A stretch of 55,930 nt of DNA from NCBI GenBank assembly GCA_040507985.1, contig JBEVNR010000055.1, positions 1 through 55,930 of the forward strand, given 5' to 3'. Numbering within the stretch: the stretch's first letter is position 1; every line of letters begins with the position of its first letter. This DNA is from JBEVNR01 sp040507985 (GTDB lineage: Bacteria; Pseudomonadota; Alphaproteobacteria; Rickettsiales; UBA6187). Position numbers and translations under genes: made by a program. This document shows positions 35,395-44,065 of the stretch, piece by piece. Under the pieces are notes generated by a model. That model worked only from the letters and a program-made list of their open reading frames with translations, was not told the origin of the DNA and did not search any database.

Positions 35395-36642
35395 ATGAAC
35401 GCATTCCCTTTATTCATCGCGCGTCGATTTCTTTTTTCCCAAAAGAAGGAAAAGGCCGTTTCCGTCATCGGGCTGTTTTCGCTGCTTGGGGTGGCGCTGG
35501 GGGTGGGCGCGCTTATCGTGGTGATGGCCGTGATGAACGGTTTCCGCGCCGAAATTACCGGCAAGATACTCGGCGTCAACGGCGACGTGCGGGTGACGCC
35601 CAAGATCGGGGGATATTTCTTGTACGATCCGGCCGTGAGGGCCAGGCTTGAGGCGCTGCCGTCCGTGCGGTCCGCCGTTCCCGCCGTCGAAGGGCAGGCG
35701 ATGATTTTGGAAGGCGACGTGGCCCGGGGCGTCGCGATAAAAGCCGTCGCTCCCAAAGACTTATCCTCCCTGCCGTTGCTGGGGGCGGACATGTTCGATC
35801 AAGAGAGGCGCGCCTTTGCCAAGCCGTGGTCGGTGTTGCTAGGCGCGCGTCTGGCGGCAGCGCTCGGGGCAAGAACGGGCGACGCCGTCACGTTCATATC
35901 GTCTCGCGTGCAGCGCACCGCCGTGGGAACGCTTCCCCGCATGAAAAACTTCGTCGTCGCCGGCACGTTTGAGACGGGGATGTACGATTACGACGCGAAC
36001 ATGGCGGCGATGCGGCTGGAAGACGCGCAAAAATTTTTCGGTTATGCCGACTCGGTGACGGAAATCGAGGTGCGCGCCCTTTCGCCGGAAACGGCGACGG
36101 CGACGAAAAACCAAATTAACGACCTCTTGTCCGACGAACCTTTGGAGGCGAGCGATTGGACGGACGCCAACTCCGGCCTGTTCAACGCGCTGAAGGTGGA
36201 GCGTTCGGTCATGTTTCTGATTCTTTCGCTTATCGTGTGCGTCGCGGCCTTCAACATCGTATCGGGATTGATGATTCTCGTGCGCGACAAATATTACGAC
36301 GTGGCGGTGCTGAAAACGTTCGGCGCCACGCGCGGCCAAATTCTGGCGATTTTTTTTCTCTGCGGGGCGTTTATCGGCGTCGTCGGCACCGGACTGGGCG
36401 TGGCGCTGGGCGTCGCCTTCGCCTTGAACATCGAATCAATTCGCTTGTTTTTAGAAAGCCTCACCGGCGTGGCGCTCTTCGATCCCGTCATTTATTTTCT
36501 CTCGGAGCTTCCCGCAAAATTAATGGCCGGCGACGTTATCGCCGCCGTGTCGGTGGGGCTGGGATGCTCGTTCCTCGCCACGTTCTATCCGGCCTGGAGG
36601 GCGTCGGGGAGAAGGCCGGCCGAAATTCTGCGCAACGAGTGA
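35395..36642 (+). CDS. Lipoprotein-releasing ABC transporter permease LolC/LolE-type
   Basis: The 415-residue inner-membrane protein is the permease that frees lipoproteins for transfer to LolA. It has the MacB/FtsX layout: an N-terminal helix (GVALGVGALIVVMAVMNGF, 31-49), a periplasmic domain to about 260, and three C-terminal helices (FLILSLIVCVAAFNIVSGLM; FLCGAFIGVVGTGLGVALG; AVSVGLGCSFLATFYPAW). Alphaproteobacteria often have one such LolC/E-type subunit. The ATPase LolD, usually next, is not present: the following gene is csrA on the other strand. Confidence 0.88.
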   Translation: MNAFPLFIARRFLFSQKKEKAVSVIGLFSLLGVALGVGALIVVMAVMNGFRAEITGKILGVNGDVRVTPKIGGYFLYDPAVRARLEALPSVRSAVPAVEGQAMILEGDVARGVAIKAVAPKDLSSLPLLGADMFDQERRAFAKPWSVLLGARLAAALGARTGDAVTFISSRVQRTAVGTLPRMKNFVVAGTFETGMYDYDANMAAMRLEDAQKFFGYADSVTEIEVRALSPETATATKNQINDLLSDEPLEASDWTDANSGLFNALKVERSVMFLILSLIVCVAAFNIVSGLMILVRDKYYDVAVLKTFGATRGQILAIFFLCGAFIGVVGTGLGVALGVAFALNIESIRLFLESLTGVALFDPVIYFLSELPAKLMAGDVIAAVSVGLGCSFLATFYPAWRASGRRPAEILRNE

Positions 36643-36644
36643 TT

Positions 36645-36851
36645 CTACTCTTTTTCCGGCAACGCCTCGCCCGTCGCGGCCTTTTTATTTTGTTCCACGA
36701 TGCGGTTGTACAGCTCTTTACGCAAGGCGGGCGCGTCCGGCGGGAAAGTGACGCCGAGCCGCACCGAATTTCCCTTCACCTCGACGATCCGCACCTCGAT
36801 GGCGTCGCCGATCACGACGCTTTCGCCCGGCTTTCGCGTAATGTATAGCAT
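36645..36851 (-). CDS. csrA: Carbon storage regulator CsrA
   Basis: The 68-residue RNA-binding dimer represses or stabilises mRNAs by binding GGA in leader hairpins. The sequence MLYITRKPGESVVIGDAIEV is the canonical N-terminus, with Arg6 at its usual RNA-contact position; the Arg44-type position lies in the second RNA-binding segment. I chose ATG 36851, with GGAA eight bases upstream, because it gives the family N-terminus. ATG 36857 would add two residues. It is convergent with the Lol permease, with two bases between stops. Flagellin control is its usual role in alphaproteobacteria. Confidence 0.95.
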   Translation of the reverse strand: MLYITRKPGESVVIGDAIEVRIVEVKGNSVRLGVTFPPDAPALRKELYNRIVEQNKKAATGEALPEKE

Positions 36852-37038
36852 AGTCATGTTCCGCTTAAGTCTAAGGGAACATACCGGACGCGCCGCGTTT
36901 TACAACAGGCCGACGCCTTGCCCGGTCAAGAAAAATAACCGAAAGCGCGTTTATTGACGCTGCGTCGAAATAATTGACGAAAACAAAAAAACCGTTAATA
37001 TTTGCGTTATGGCAACGATAAGCGAGGAGTGCGGCGTC

Positions 37039-37587
37039 ATGCGTTCTTTTTTCGGAAAAAATGTCGCAACGGCGACGGCATTGGTTTTTTCCGTAATGGC
37101 CGGGGGGTGCGCGCGCGACCTTTCCAACGCCACCTATACCTCTAACGATACGCTTAGCTTAACGCTAGAGGGCGTCGTGAAGTCGGCTCGTCCCGTAAAA
37201 ATTAAAAATGCCGACAGGTTGTCCGAAAACGGAACCGGCATGTTGGCCGGAGGGGCGTTCGGAGGGATTGCCGGGGCCGGGGTCGGCAAAGGGACGGGGC
37301 AAGCCGCCGCAGCCGTTGGGGGCGCGGTCGCGGGTGCGGCCCTTGGCGCCTTGGCGGAATCGCGTCTTGGGCAACAAGACGGGTTTGAATATATCATTAA
37401 ACTGGATACGTCCGGCCTAAAAAGCGACTATTACGAGGGCACGGGCGCAATGTGCAACGCCATTTCCGCCGCCACCACCAACGGGCTGGTGACCGTCGTG
37501 CAAGGCGCCGACGTGGTTTTGCCGAAAGGAAGGAAAGTGTACGTGGTGTTCTCCGACAAGCGCGTGAGGGTTATTGACGCGGAGTAG
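37039..37587 (+). CDS. Glycine-zipper outer-membrane lipoprotein (SlyB / 17-kDa antigen-like)
   Basis: The 182-residue protein has a lipoprotein signal peptide with lipobox VMAGGC, so it should be lipid-anchored. A glycine-zipper segment (about 75-110, GGAFGGIAGAGVGKGTGQAA) and a C-terminal domain (YIIKLDTSGLKSDYYEG; LPKGRKVYVVFSDKRVRVI) are typical of SlyB/PcpY-type envelope proteins. I chose ATG 37039, with GAGGAG nine bases upstream. Such proteins support outer-membrane integrity; some are surface antigens. Confidence 0.85.
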   Translation: MRSFFGKNVATATALVFSVMAGGCARDLSNATYTSNDTLSLTLEGVVKSARPVKIKNADRLSENGTGMLAGGAFGGIAGAGVGKGTGQAAAAVGGAVAGAALGALAESRLGQQDGFEYIIKLDTSGLKSDYYEGTGAMCNAISAATTNGLVTVVQGADVVLPKGRKVYVVFSDKRVRVIDAE

Positions 37588-37747
37588 CTTAGGCGCAATA
37601 CCGTTATTTATATTTCTATACATGATGATTTATCTTTCTTAATTAATGGCTTGGCGATATGATTAATCAATCATTTACCTTCATAGTATTTGTTTGCATT
37701 ACGCAACCTCATATAGTCTGGCGCTTTGACGCATAAGCGAACGCATC

Positions 37748-39058
37748 ATGAATGCCCTCGTCGCCTATCACGGCGCTCAACCGATACCCTATGGGAGGAC
37801 GGAAGTCGTTGACGACAGCGCGTTCATCTTGACGCAGATAGCGCAATATCTTCTCAAGCGGACCGGTACAATACCGACGAAAGAAGACCTTATGTACGTC
37901 GCGAATCTGCCGATATTATCGATGGACGATTACATGAAGCATTTTTGCTTTACCGGCGACCCCAACAATCCGGCATATGATTGCACTACCTATAATTTCT
38001 ACGCCAAATTTTATAACCAATACGGCACATTGCTGAATATACGCTTACATTATTTATATGTTAATGGGTGTGATTCGACGTGGGATGCGCATGTAGGTTT
38101 TCTCACTTTTCAACTATATGCAAATATATTGCTGCATTACCAAATACTCCCTACCGTGGAATGCGTCCATGCCATTCGTACCGTTCCGAATTTCTGGAAT
38201 GCCGTCAATATGCTGACACGCTCTCCGGATTCTTTGCTGTGCGTCACCTCGGAGGACATAACGTGTATTTCATGCCTTGGCTGGACCGCGTTCCGTCCTA
38301 CGGCGAACTGGTTGATTGCTAATGCCATTCACGTCACTTCCGTAAACGTTGGATTAGGGCATAGGCTCGGTCACAATTTCCTTCCTGCGGCACGCTGCTT
38401 GATTGCTAATGCTATTCCCGTCAATTCCGACAACGTTGCATTAAAGGATAGGCTCGGTGACAAGTTCCTTCCTGCGGTGCTATGGCTCAAAGCGAATGGC
38501 TGCAATCATCGGGACGCAAGCAATATTGAGTATGTTGCAAAAATTACGCCCGGCATCGCAACCCAACATAGACGCACGCTTATACAACATGGTTTTAGCG
38601 CCACTCTAGACAATATTGAAATCGTTAAAGAGCGAATGAAATCGTCATCATCTTATAATTTCAGCGCACTCTTGGCACTCCTTCCACCCAACGTTGTTAT
38701 TCTCAACGAAATGGATAGTTGGTTGACCCTCTTTAACGAATTCGTTGAAGCGTGCAAGGAGCATAACGCCCCGATTCACTCGACGTTATACGAAACTTGG
38801 CTAGAGTTTAATGAGCAAGGTCTGCAGAAATTATTCTTTGACGCTTGTCAAGCGCTCGTTTTGTATAAAATTCCCGCTACCCTCGCGAACCTACGAAAAG
38901 TCGCGAACGATATTGGATTGGAAAGGTTTGTCGTAAATGCTGAAAAAATCCGGGAGAACGGCGTAACGCCAAAGATCGAAAGCGGGGAAGACGCCGTTGA
39001 ATGTCTAGAAGGCGCCTTCTCTCCGCTCTCCATAGAGACTAAGCCGCCAACGGAGTGA
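37748..39058 (+). CDS. ORFan with ~29-residue helical repeats, 436 residues
   Basis: I do not recognise this protein. A unit of about 29 residues repeats: residues 182-210 (FRPTANWLIANAIHVTSVN...), 211-239 (FLPAARCLIANAIPVNSDN...) and 240-266 (FLPAVLWLKANG...). More diverged units appear at 270-298 (LIQHGFSATLDNIEIV) and near the end (LVLYKIPATLANLRKV). The pattern suggests an alpha-solenoid of helix pairs. No signal peptide or membrane helix is visible. GC is lower than in neighbours. A weak promoter (TTGTTT, 16 bases, TATAGT) precedes it. A protein-binding role is plausible for a solenoid, but the target is unknown. Confidence 0.65.
   Translation: MNALVAYHGAQPIPYGRTEVVDDSAFILTQIAQYLLKRTGTIPTKEDLMYVANLPILSMDDYMKHFCFTGDPNNPAYDCTTYNFYAKFYNQYGTLLNIRLHYLYVNGCDSTWDAHVGFLTFQLYANILLHYQILPTVECVHAIRTVPNFWNAVNMLTRSPDSLLCVTSEDITCISCLGWTAFRPTANWLIANAIHVTSVNVGLGHRLGHNFLPAARCLIANAIPVNSDNVALKDRLGDKFLPAVLWLKANGCNHRDASNIEYVAKITPGIATQHRRTLIQHGFSATLDNIEIVKERMKSSSSYNFSALLALLPPNVVILNEMDSWLTLFNEFVEACKEHNAPIHSTLYETWLEFNEQGLQKLFFDACQALVLYKIPATLANLRKVANDIGLERFVVNAEKIRENGVTPKIESGEDAVECLEGAFSPLSIETKPPTE
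38291..38545 (+). repeat. 87-bp tandem duplication inside the solenoid ORFan
   Basis: The units at 38291-38377 and 38378-38464 share long identical stretches, such as TTGATTGCTAATGC and ATAGGCTCGGT; the border TTCCTTCCTGCGG recurs at 38465. A third, diverged unit reaches 38545. The similarity at DNA level shows that at least one duplication is recent. Confidence 0.7.
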
Positions 39059-39220
39059 ATGACGTTTTCCTTTCCGTATTTTCTTTATACTCCATTGTAT
39101 CGTCCCCATAGGCGCCGCAGGCCGGTCGCTTCTTGAGCAGGTCTCAAACGTTCGTCCGATTGCCAAGAATATCATATCTGTCCGTCTCGAAAAAAAAGGC
39201 AATAAAAAATATTCCTGTCA

Positions 39221-40564
39221 TTAGCGCATCCATCTGACGGCGACGATAGCGGTGAGAAAATTCGCCGCCGCCATTCCCGCAAAAGCGCCTTCGTGGCCAG
39301 CGTAGTATTTTCCCAGGCAGGCGAGCGGCCAGAGCAGAACGGCGCAGCGCAGCGCATAGAGGCCGAGCGCCGGGCCGGGCCGTCGTGCGGCGTTTAAGAA
39401 GGACGACGAGCAAATGCACGCCCCCACCGCGCCCACGCCGAGCGAGCCGATACACAAATAGTCTCGCGCCGCTTGGGTAATATTTTCGTTTGGCGCCATG
39501 TGCGGCATAAGCAGCCACGCGCAGAGCCATAGCAGCGCCAATATCGCGCCGCCCGCCCAAAACGACGCCTTAAGGAAGGTGCGCCGCAGCGTAGCAAGCC
39601 CGTCGACGTCGTTCGCGCCGAATTTTCGCGCCGCGTCGATGTTCACGGCAACGGATAATCCCATAAAAAACACCAGCGCCAGCGTTTCGACGCGCATCGC
39701 TAGCCCATACCCGGCCACCGCCGCGCCCCCGACGCCCCTTCCCAGCAGGGAGGTGACGAATAACTGCGCGAGCGGAGGGAATAATTGCGACGTCATGGCG
39801 GGGAAACCGACGAAAAACACGTCCCGGACGTCGCGAAGGCGCGTGCCGAACGCCTTGTCGGGTTTCGGCAACGCAACGCGCGCCGCCGCCAGCGCCCATA
39901 AGCACCCGACCATCAGCGCAAACGCCGTCGCCAGCGCGGCCCCTTGCACGCCGTGGCCGGGGATCGGGCCCCATCCGAAAATAAACAGCGGGTCGGCGAC
40001 GCCGTTAATCAGCGCGGCGACGCCCATCGCGCGGGCGGGCGTCGCGGTGTTTTCGCAGCCGCGCAACACGGCGTTGGCCAGCGTCATGCCGGCAAGCGCC
40101 GGCACGCAGAGCGAATACCAGGGGACCATAAAATCCGAGAGATAGCCCATATGCCGTTCTTGCGCTCCCAGCGCGGAGAATAGCGGGCCGATGGAGACAA
40201 TTCCCGCCCACGCCAGCAATGCGGAAAGCGCGACCGCCATCAATACGACGTTGCGTGCCGCGCGCGAGGCCCGCGCCCGTCTGCCGGCGCCTAAATAATG
40301 GGCGATCGTCACCGTCACGCCCGTTCCCAGTCCCATTAATCCGTGGGAGACGGCGAGCATCACCGGCAGGGCAAAACTGACGGCTTCCAGAGGTTCGCTC
40401 CCTAAGAGCGAGATATACCAAATATCCATCGCGCTGAGCGACACGGCGAAGAATATTCCGCCCATCACCGGCCCGCCCAATGCTAGCAAGCGCAGAAACG
40501 ACGCCTTTTCTTCCAGGGAAAAAACGAGGCGGGAAGCGGCGCGGCGAAAGGAAGGAAAAATCAT
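39221..40564 (-). CDS. MATE-family multidrug/cation exporter
   Basis: The 447-residue inner-membrane protein has about twelve hydrophobic helices in two similar halves, as in the MATE family that extrudes cationic compounds in exchange for Na+ or H+. Recognisable segments are LALGGPVMGGIFFAVSLSAMD, GLMGLGTGVTVTIAHYLGAG, NAVLRGCENTATPARAM and GVQGAALATAFALMVG. The substrate is unknown. It starts 36 bases after the ychF stop and may share its transcript. Confidence 0.88.
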   Translation of the reverse strand: MIFPSFRRAASRLVFSLEEKASFLRLLALGGPVMGGIFFAVSLSAMDIWYISLLGSEPLEAVSFALPVMLAVSHGLMGLGTGVTVTIAHYLGAGRRARASRAARNVVLMAVALSALLAWAGIVSIGPLFSALGAQERHMGYLSDFMVPWYSLCVPALAGMTLANAVLRGCENTATPARAMGVAALINGVADPLFIFGWGPIPGHGVQGAALATAFALMVGCLWALAAARVALPKPDKAFGTRLRDVRDVFFVGFPAMTSQLFPPLAQLFVTSLLGRGVGGAAVAGYGLAMRVETLALVFFMGLSVAVNIDAARKFGANDVDGLATLRRTFLKASFWAGGAILALLWLCAWLLMPHMAPNENITQAARDYLCIGSLGVGAVGACICSSSFLNAARRPGPALGLYALRCAVLLWPLACLGKYYAGHEGAFAGMAAANFLTAIVAVRWMR

Positions 40565-40600
40565 GGAAAGGGCATGCGCGTCAATGAGGATGCGGGAAAG

Positions 40601-41701
40601 TCATACGTTAAACCGAAAATGCAGCACGTCGCCGTCTTGCACGACATAGTCCTTTCCTTCGAGGCGAAGTTTCCCGGCCTCTTTCGCGCCTTTTTCTCCC
40701 CCGCCGGCGATATAGTCGTCGTAGGCGATGGTTTCGGCGCGGATGAATCCCTTTTCGAAGTCGGTATGAATCACCCCGGCGGCGGCGGGCGCCCTAGAGC
40801 CGCTTTTCACCGTCCACGCCCGCGCCTCTTTCGGTCCGACGGTAAAATAGGTGATAAGGTCAAGCAGGCCGTATCCCGCGCGAATGACCCGCGCCAGTCC
40901 GGCCTCCTCCAGCCCTAACGCGGAAAGGAATTCTTTTTTCTCTTCGTCGGAATCGAGCGCCGCGATTTCCTCTTCGGCCTTTGCGCAAATGCGCACGCAT
41001 TTCGCCCCGCGCCTCTCGGCCAGCGCCTCCACCTTGGCGGTGTGGGCGTTTCCGCCGCCAACGTCGCGTTCGCTCACGTTGCAAATATACATAAGCGGCT
41101 TCGAGGTGATCAGCCCCAGGCTTTTGAACAGCGCCGCCTCTTCCGGCGCGCGTTCGGCGGTCGAAGCGGGAAGGCCGGCCGCAAGTTGCGCGTGGACGCG
41201 CTCGAGCAGCGACAACAAGGCTTTAGATTCCTTGTCTCCGGACTTGGCTTTTTTTTCGCATCCGGCGACGCGTTTTTCCGTCGACGCCAAATCGGAGAGC
41301 ATAAGCTCCGTTTCGATGATCTCAACGTCGCGAAGCGGATCGACGCCGCCTTCCACGTGCGTCACGTCGCCGTCGTCGAAACACCGCACCACGTGGCACA
41401 CGGCGTCGGTTTCGCGAATATGGCCGAGAAACTTGTTGCCCAGTCCTTCGCCTTCTCCCGCGCCCTTCACGAGTCCGGCGACGTCGACGAAATCCACGGC
41501 GGCGGGAATGACCTGTTGCGACTGCGCCAGCGCCGCCAGCGCGTGCAGCCGGGCGTCGGGAACGGGAACGGAGCCTTTGTTCGGCTCAATGGTGCAAAAC
41601 GGATAGTTCGCCGCCTCCGCCAGCGCCGATTGCGTCAGCGCGTTAAACAAGGTGGATTTGCCGACGTTCGGCAGGCCGACGATGCCGCAGGAAAGCCCCA
41701 T
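40601..41701 (-). CDS. ychF: Ribosome-binding GTPase/ATPase YchF (OLA1-type)
   Basis: The 366-residue Obg-family P-loop protein binds ribosomes and prefers ATP in studied members. G1 is GLPNVGKSTLFNAL (8-21), G3 DVAGLVKGAGEGEGLGNKFL, then SKPLMYICNVSE in place of the classic G4. A coiled-coil segment lies at about 130-200. The C-terminal TGS domain ends RLEGKDYVVQDGDVLHFRF. The length is normal. The MATE gene follows. Confidence 0.95.
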   Translation of the reverse strand: MGLSCGIVGLPNVGKSTLFNALTQSALAEAANYPFCTIEPNKGSVPVPDARLHALAALAQSQQVIPAAVDFVDVAGLVKGAGEGEGLGNKFLGHIRETDAVCHVVRCFDDGDVTHVEGGVDPLRDVEIIETELMLSDLASTEKRVAGCEKKAKSGDKESKALLSLLERVHAQLAAGLPASTAERAPEEAALFKSLGLITSKPLMYICNVSERDVGGGNAHTAKVEALAERRGAKCVRICAKAEEEIAALDSDEEKKEFLSALGLEEAGLARVIRAGYGLLDLITYFTVGPKEARAWTVKSGSRAPAAAGVIHTDFEKGFIRAETIAYDDYIAGGGEKGAKEAGKLRLEGKDYVVQDGDVLHFRFNV

Positions 41702-41932
41702 AATGCCCGTAGTATGTGATGATGGATAAAAAAGCAGACGGGCAAACTATAGAGGGGGCGGCGCAATAAATCAATCGTCGCGACGGCGGAACGAAATGAA
41801 GCAAGGAAGAAAACGGCGCGCGCGTCGCTTTTTCCCTTACCCCTTTATTTTCGCGCACACGACGTTGCGCTTTATTTTTTTATTTTCTATTTAGCGACGA
41901 ACCCGCGCCGCAAGGAGTAAAGGCAAACCGCA

Positions 41933-43018
41933 CTAGAAGGATCCCGGAGGAGAAGCGTAGGTATCACATATCGTCCGGAAGGTGGCGACGATGGTTCCGT
42001 TTGTCGTATCAAAGACGTACCATCCGCTGATCGTCGATGCGTTTGGGTCGGAAGATGGCTCTTCTTGCGATATTTCTTGGATCGTGTAACCAAACGCTGG
42101 ATACATGAGGTAAAGTAGACGCCCGGTCTGATCATAGGCACAAATATCGTCGTCAGTTGCTGTTGATGGTTGCATTGAAGTGAGTAACGTAACTACGTTA
42201 TTATTTCCGGACATCACGTCATAATTATTTTCTTTGCTCTTCTTGACGTAATAGTTCGTGCTATGCGCTTCGATCATGGCAACTATTTCGTTGCCTATCG
42301 TTACGTTCATCGATTGAGGGAAATGACGTTTCGTAAGCGTAGCGATACGTGCCTGCTCTGCTAAGGCAAAAGAAGCTTTTGCCTTAGCATGTGCATCCGG
42401 ATTAGCGAAAGCACCTCTGACGTCTAACTCTATTGATTTGTGTGCAATCATATCCTCCTCGTTCGGAAGACGTTCGGAAGGCCATGTTTGTTCCGTGGCG
42501 GAACCTTCAATCCAATACCACGTGCTGAACGAGACAAGGTAATATGTAAGAGGCGCAATCAAAAGGAAGAACGTCATTGTGCTGTAGTTTATTCCAAGAA
42601 GGGAAAAAACCGCTATGGAGACGATACAAGCGAAGACAAAAAAATACCATGACGCCATAAAAAAACGCTTGTGCATAAGAGAGAGAAAGCAATCCGCGAA
42701 GTGGCGGACCCAAGGAGTGGCGCATAGCACGATAGATCCGACATAGACGATGCAGAACACGATATTAAGTGTCCATGCGCCGAGCACGAAGAGGCGAAAG
42801 TTTTCTTGCGAAATATCGAATTTGCCATTGATGGTGACCAAATGTCCGATAAATATGCCAAGAGCGACGATCATTCCGGCATAAGAGAGGATGACTCTTC
42901 TGATACTTATCAACTTTGTGCGGTTAAACGCCATGGCGAATCCAAATTCGGGTAAGGTGCGCGTCCACCAATGTTCGGCAGGGTCTACACGAACGGAGAG
43001 AAAAGAGAGCCACCCCAT
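41933..43018 (-). CDS. Membrane ORFan with four N-terminal helices, 361 residues
   Basis: I do not recognise this protein. Four membrane helices lie at about 42-62, 77-99, 119-141 and 147-168 (for example LSYAGMIVALGIFIGHL and FFVFACIVSIAVFSLLGI). A soluble C-terminal region follows (175-361). It includes a charged helix (AHAKAKASFALAEQARIATL) and a beta-rich end (GRLLYLMYPAFGYTI; GWYVFDTTNGTIVATF). The composition matches the other ORFans. A TATAAT box is about 125 bases upstream of ATG 43018, and the leader is strongly pyrimidine-rich. The neighbours are fliE and ychF, but nothing ties it to flagella. Confidence 0.65.
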   Translation of the reverse strand: MGWLSFLSVRVDPAEHWWTRTLPEFGFAMAFNRTKLISIRRVILSYAGMIVALGIFIGHLVTINGKFDISQENFRLFVLGAWTLNIVFCIVYVGSIVLCATPWVRHFADCFLSLMHKRFFMASWYFFVFACIVSIAVFSLLGINYSTMTFFLLIAPLTYYLVSFSTWYWIEGSATEQTWPSERLPNEEDMIAHKSIELDVRGAFANPDAHAKAKASFALAEQARIATLTKRHFPQSMNVTIGNEIVAMIEAHSTNYYVKKSKENNYDVMSGNNNVVTLLTSMQPSTATDDDICAYDQTGRLLYLMYPAFGYTIQEISQEEPSSDPNASTISGWYVFDTTNGTIVATFRTICDTYASPPGSF

Positions 43019-43144
43019 GACGAGACGATCGGCAGGAGACGGAAGGATACAAACGTGTCGAGGCGTAAGTGGGCGAGCGGGTTAGCGGAGGTAAGGGTTT
43101 GCGACGGCGTGAAGCGGTGCGAAGGTAAGAAGTGTTACAATAAT

Positions 43145-43150
43145 TATTAT
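43145..43150 (-). promoter_or_regulatory. Consensus -10 box of the membrane ORFan
   Basis: The minus strand reads TATAAT at 43150-43145. No good -35 box is found 17 bases upstream. It predicts a leader of about 120 bases. Confidence 0.4.
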
Positions 43151-43258
43151 AGGCGCCGATTGGCGAATATCAGAAATAGTTTTTTGCAAAACGTCATAAA
43201 AGCGTGAAATTTTTACGGAACAAAACGGCAATCGGTACCCAAGGAAAGCGCATACCGC

Positions 43259-43576
43259 CTAAATCGGCATACGGAAAATTTCCTGCAACGCCGACACCAA
43301 GCGATCGCGGACGGCGACGATGGCGCGCAATTTTTGCTCGGCGTCGCTCAGCGTCGCCACCAGGTCTGAGGCGTCTATGGCGTCTGCGGCGGAGGCGAAC
43401 GATCCGCGTTCCGCTCCGCGCAGGGAGGACTCCCCCTCGCGCGCGACGTTTTCCAATATGTCCGCGAAGGACAAACCGCCTTTCGGCGAGGCGCTCGGCC
43501 CGGCGTTTATCGACGCCGTGGCTTTGCTCACCGCTTCGTACACGGCGGAGGCGCCGCCGGCGACGGGAAAGGGCAT
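43259..43576 (-). CDS. fliE: Flagellar hook-basal body protein FliE
   Basis: The 105-residue protein joins the MS ring to the rod. The C-terminal half has the FliE pattern DASDLVATLSDAEQKLRAIV followed by AVRDRLVSALQEIFRMPI. The start ATG 43576 has AAGGAG eight bases upstream. It is last in the flgB-flgC-fliE order, 15 bases after flgC. Unlike its two neighbours it has no signal peptide. Confidence 0.92.
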   Translation of the reverse strand: MPFPVAGGASAVYEAVSKATASINAGPSASPKGGLSFADILENVAREGESSLRGAERGSFASAADAIDASDLVATLSDAEQKLRAIVAVRDRLVSALQEIFRMPI

Positions 43577-43591
43577 GGAACGGACTCCTTT

Positions 43592-44065
43592 TTACCTTAA
43601 TAAATCTATCGTTCTCGTATACATGGTGCGCGAGGCTTCAAGCGCGGTCATGTTCGCCTCGTAGCTGCGCTCCGCCTCGCGTATGTCGGCGGACTCTATT
43701 TCGGAATCAACGTTCGGGTAGAGCACGTAACCTTCCGTATTGGCGGCCGGATGCGAGGGGTCGAATCTGGGTTCTAGCGGAGAGACGTAGTCTCGGTCAA
43801 TTTTTTTGACGACGACGAGGGTCGCGTCCGTTTTCGGGTCGTATTTTTCTCCGAAAAAAATGCGTTTGCGGCGATACGGCTCTCCCGCAGGAGTAAGCGC
43901 CACGGATTCGGCGTTGGCGACGTTTTGGGAGGCGACGTTGATGCGCGCGGATTGCGCCTTAAGCCCTGCCGCCGATTGCGCCATGGCCGACTCCAATCCT
44001 CCCGCCCCCGCGTGCGGAGGCGTCGCCGCCAAGACGCATAACATAAACGCCCATATCGTTCTCAC
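43592..44065 (-). CDS. flgC: Proximal rod protein FlgC with an N-terminal signal peptide
   Basis: The 157-residue flagellar rod subunit has the family motifs SAAGLKAQSARINVASQNVA and ANTEGYVLYPNVD, and the C-terminal RSYEANMTALEASRTMYTRT. Before these lies a 22-residue extension (MRTIWAFMLCVLAATPPHAGA) that looks like a Sec signal peptide; FlgC normally starts at the first helix and is exported by the flagellar type III apparatus. The GTG start at 44065 overlaps the flgB stop and has GGAGG six bases upstream (44072-44076), so the extension is probably translated. Confidence 0.9.
   Translation of the reverse strand: MRTIWAFMLCVLAATPPHAGAGGLESAMAQSAAGLKAQSARINVASQNVANAESVALTPAGEPYRRKRIFFGEKYDPKTDATLVVVKKIDRDYVSPLEPRFDPSHPAANTEGYVLYPNVDSEIESADIREAERSYEANMTALEASRTMYTRTIDLLR

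Noticed and set aside
39144..39560. An alternative minus-strand frame at the 3' end of the MATE gene
   Set aside because: It is out of frame with a clear MATE protein, and its Arg/Ala-rich product is typical of a shadow frame.
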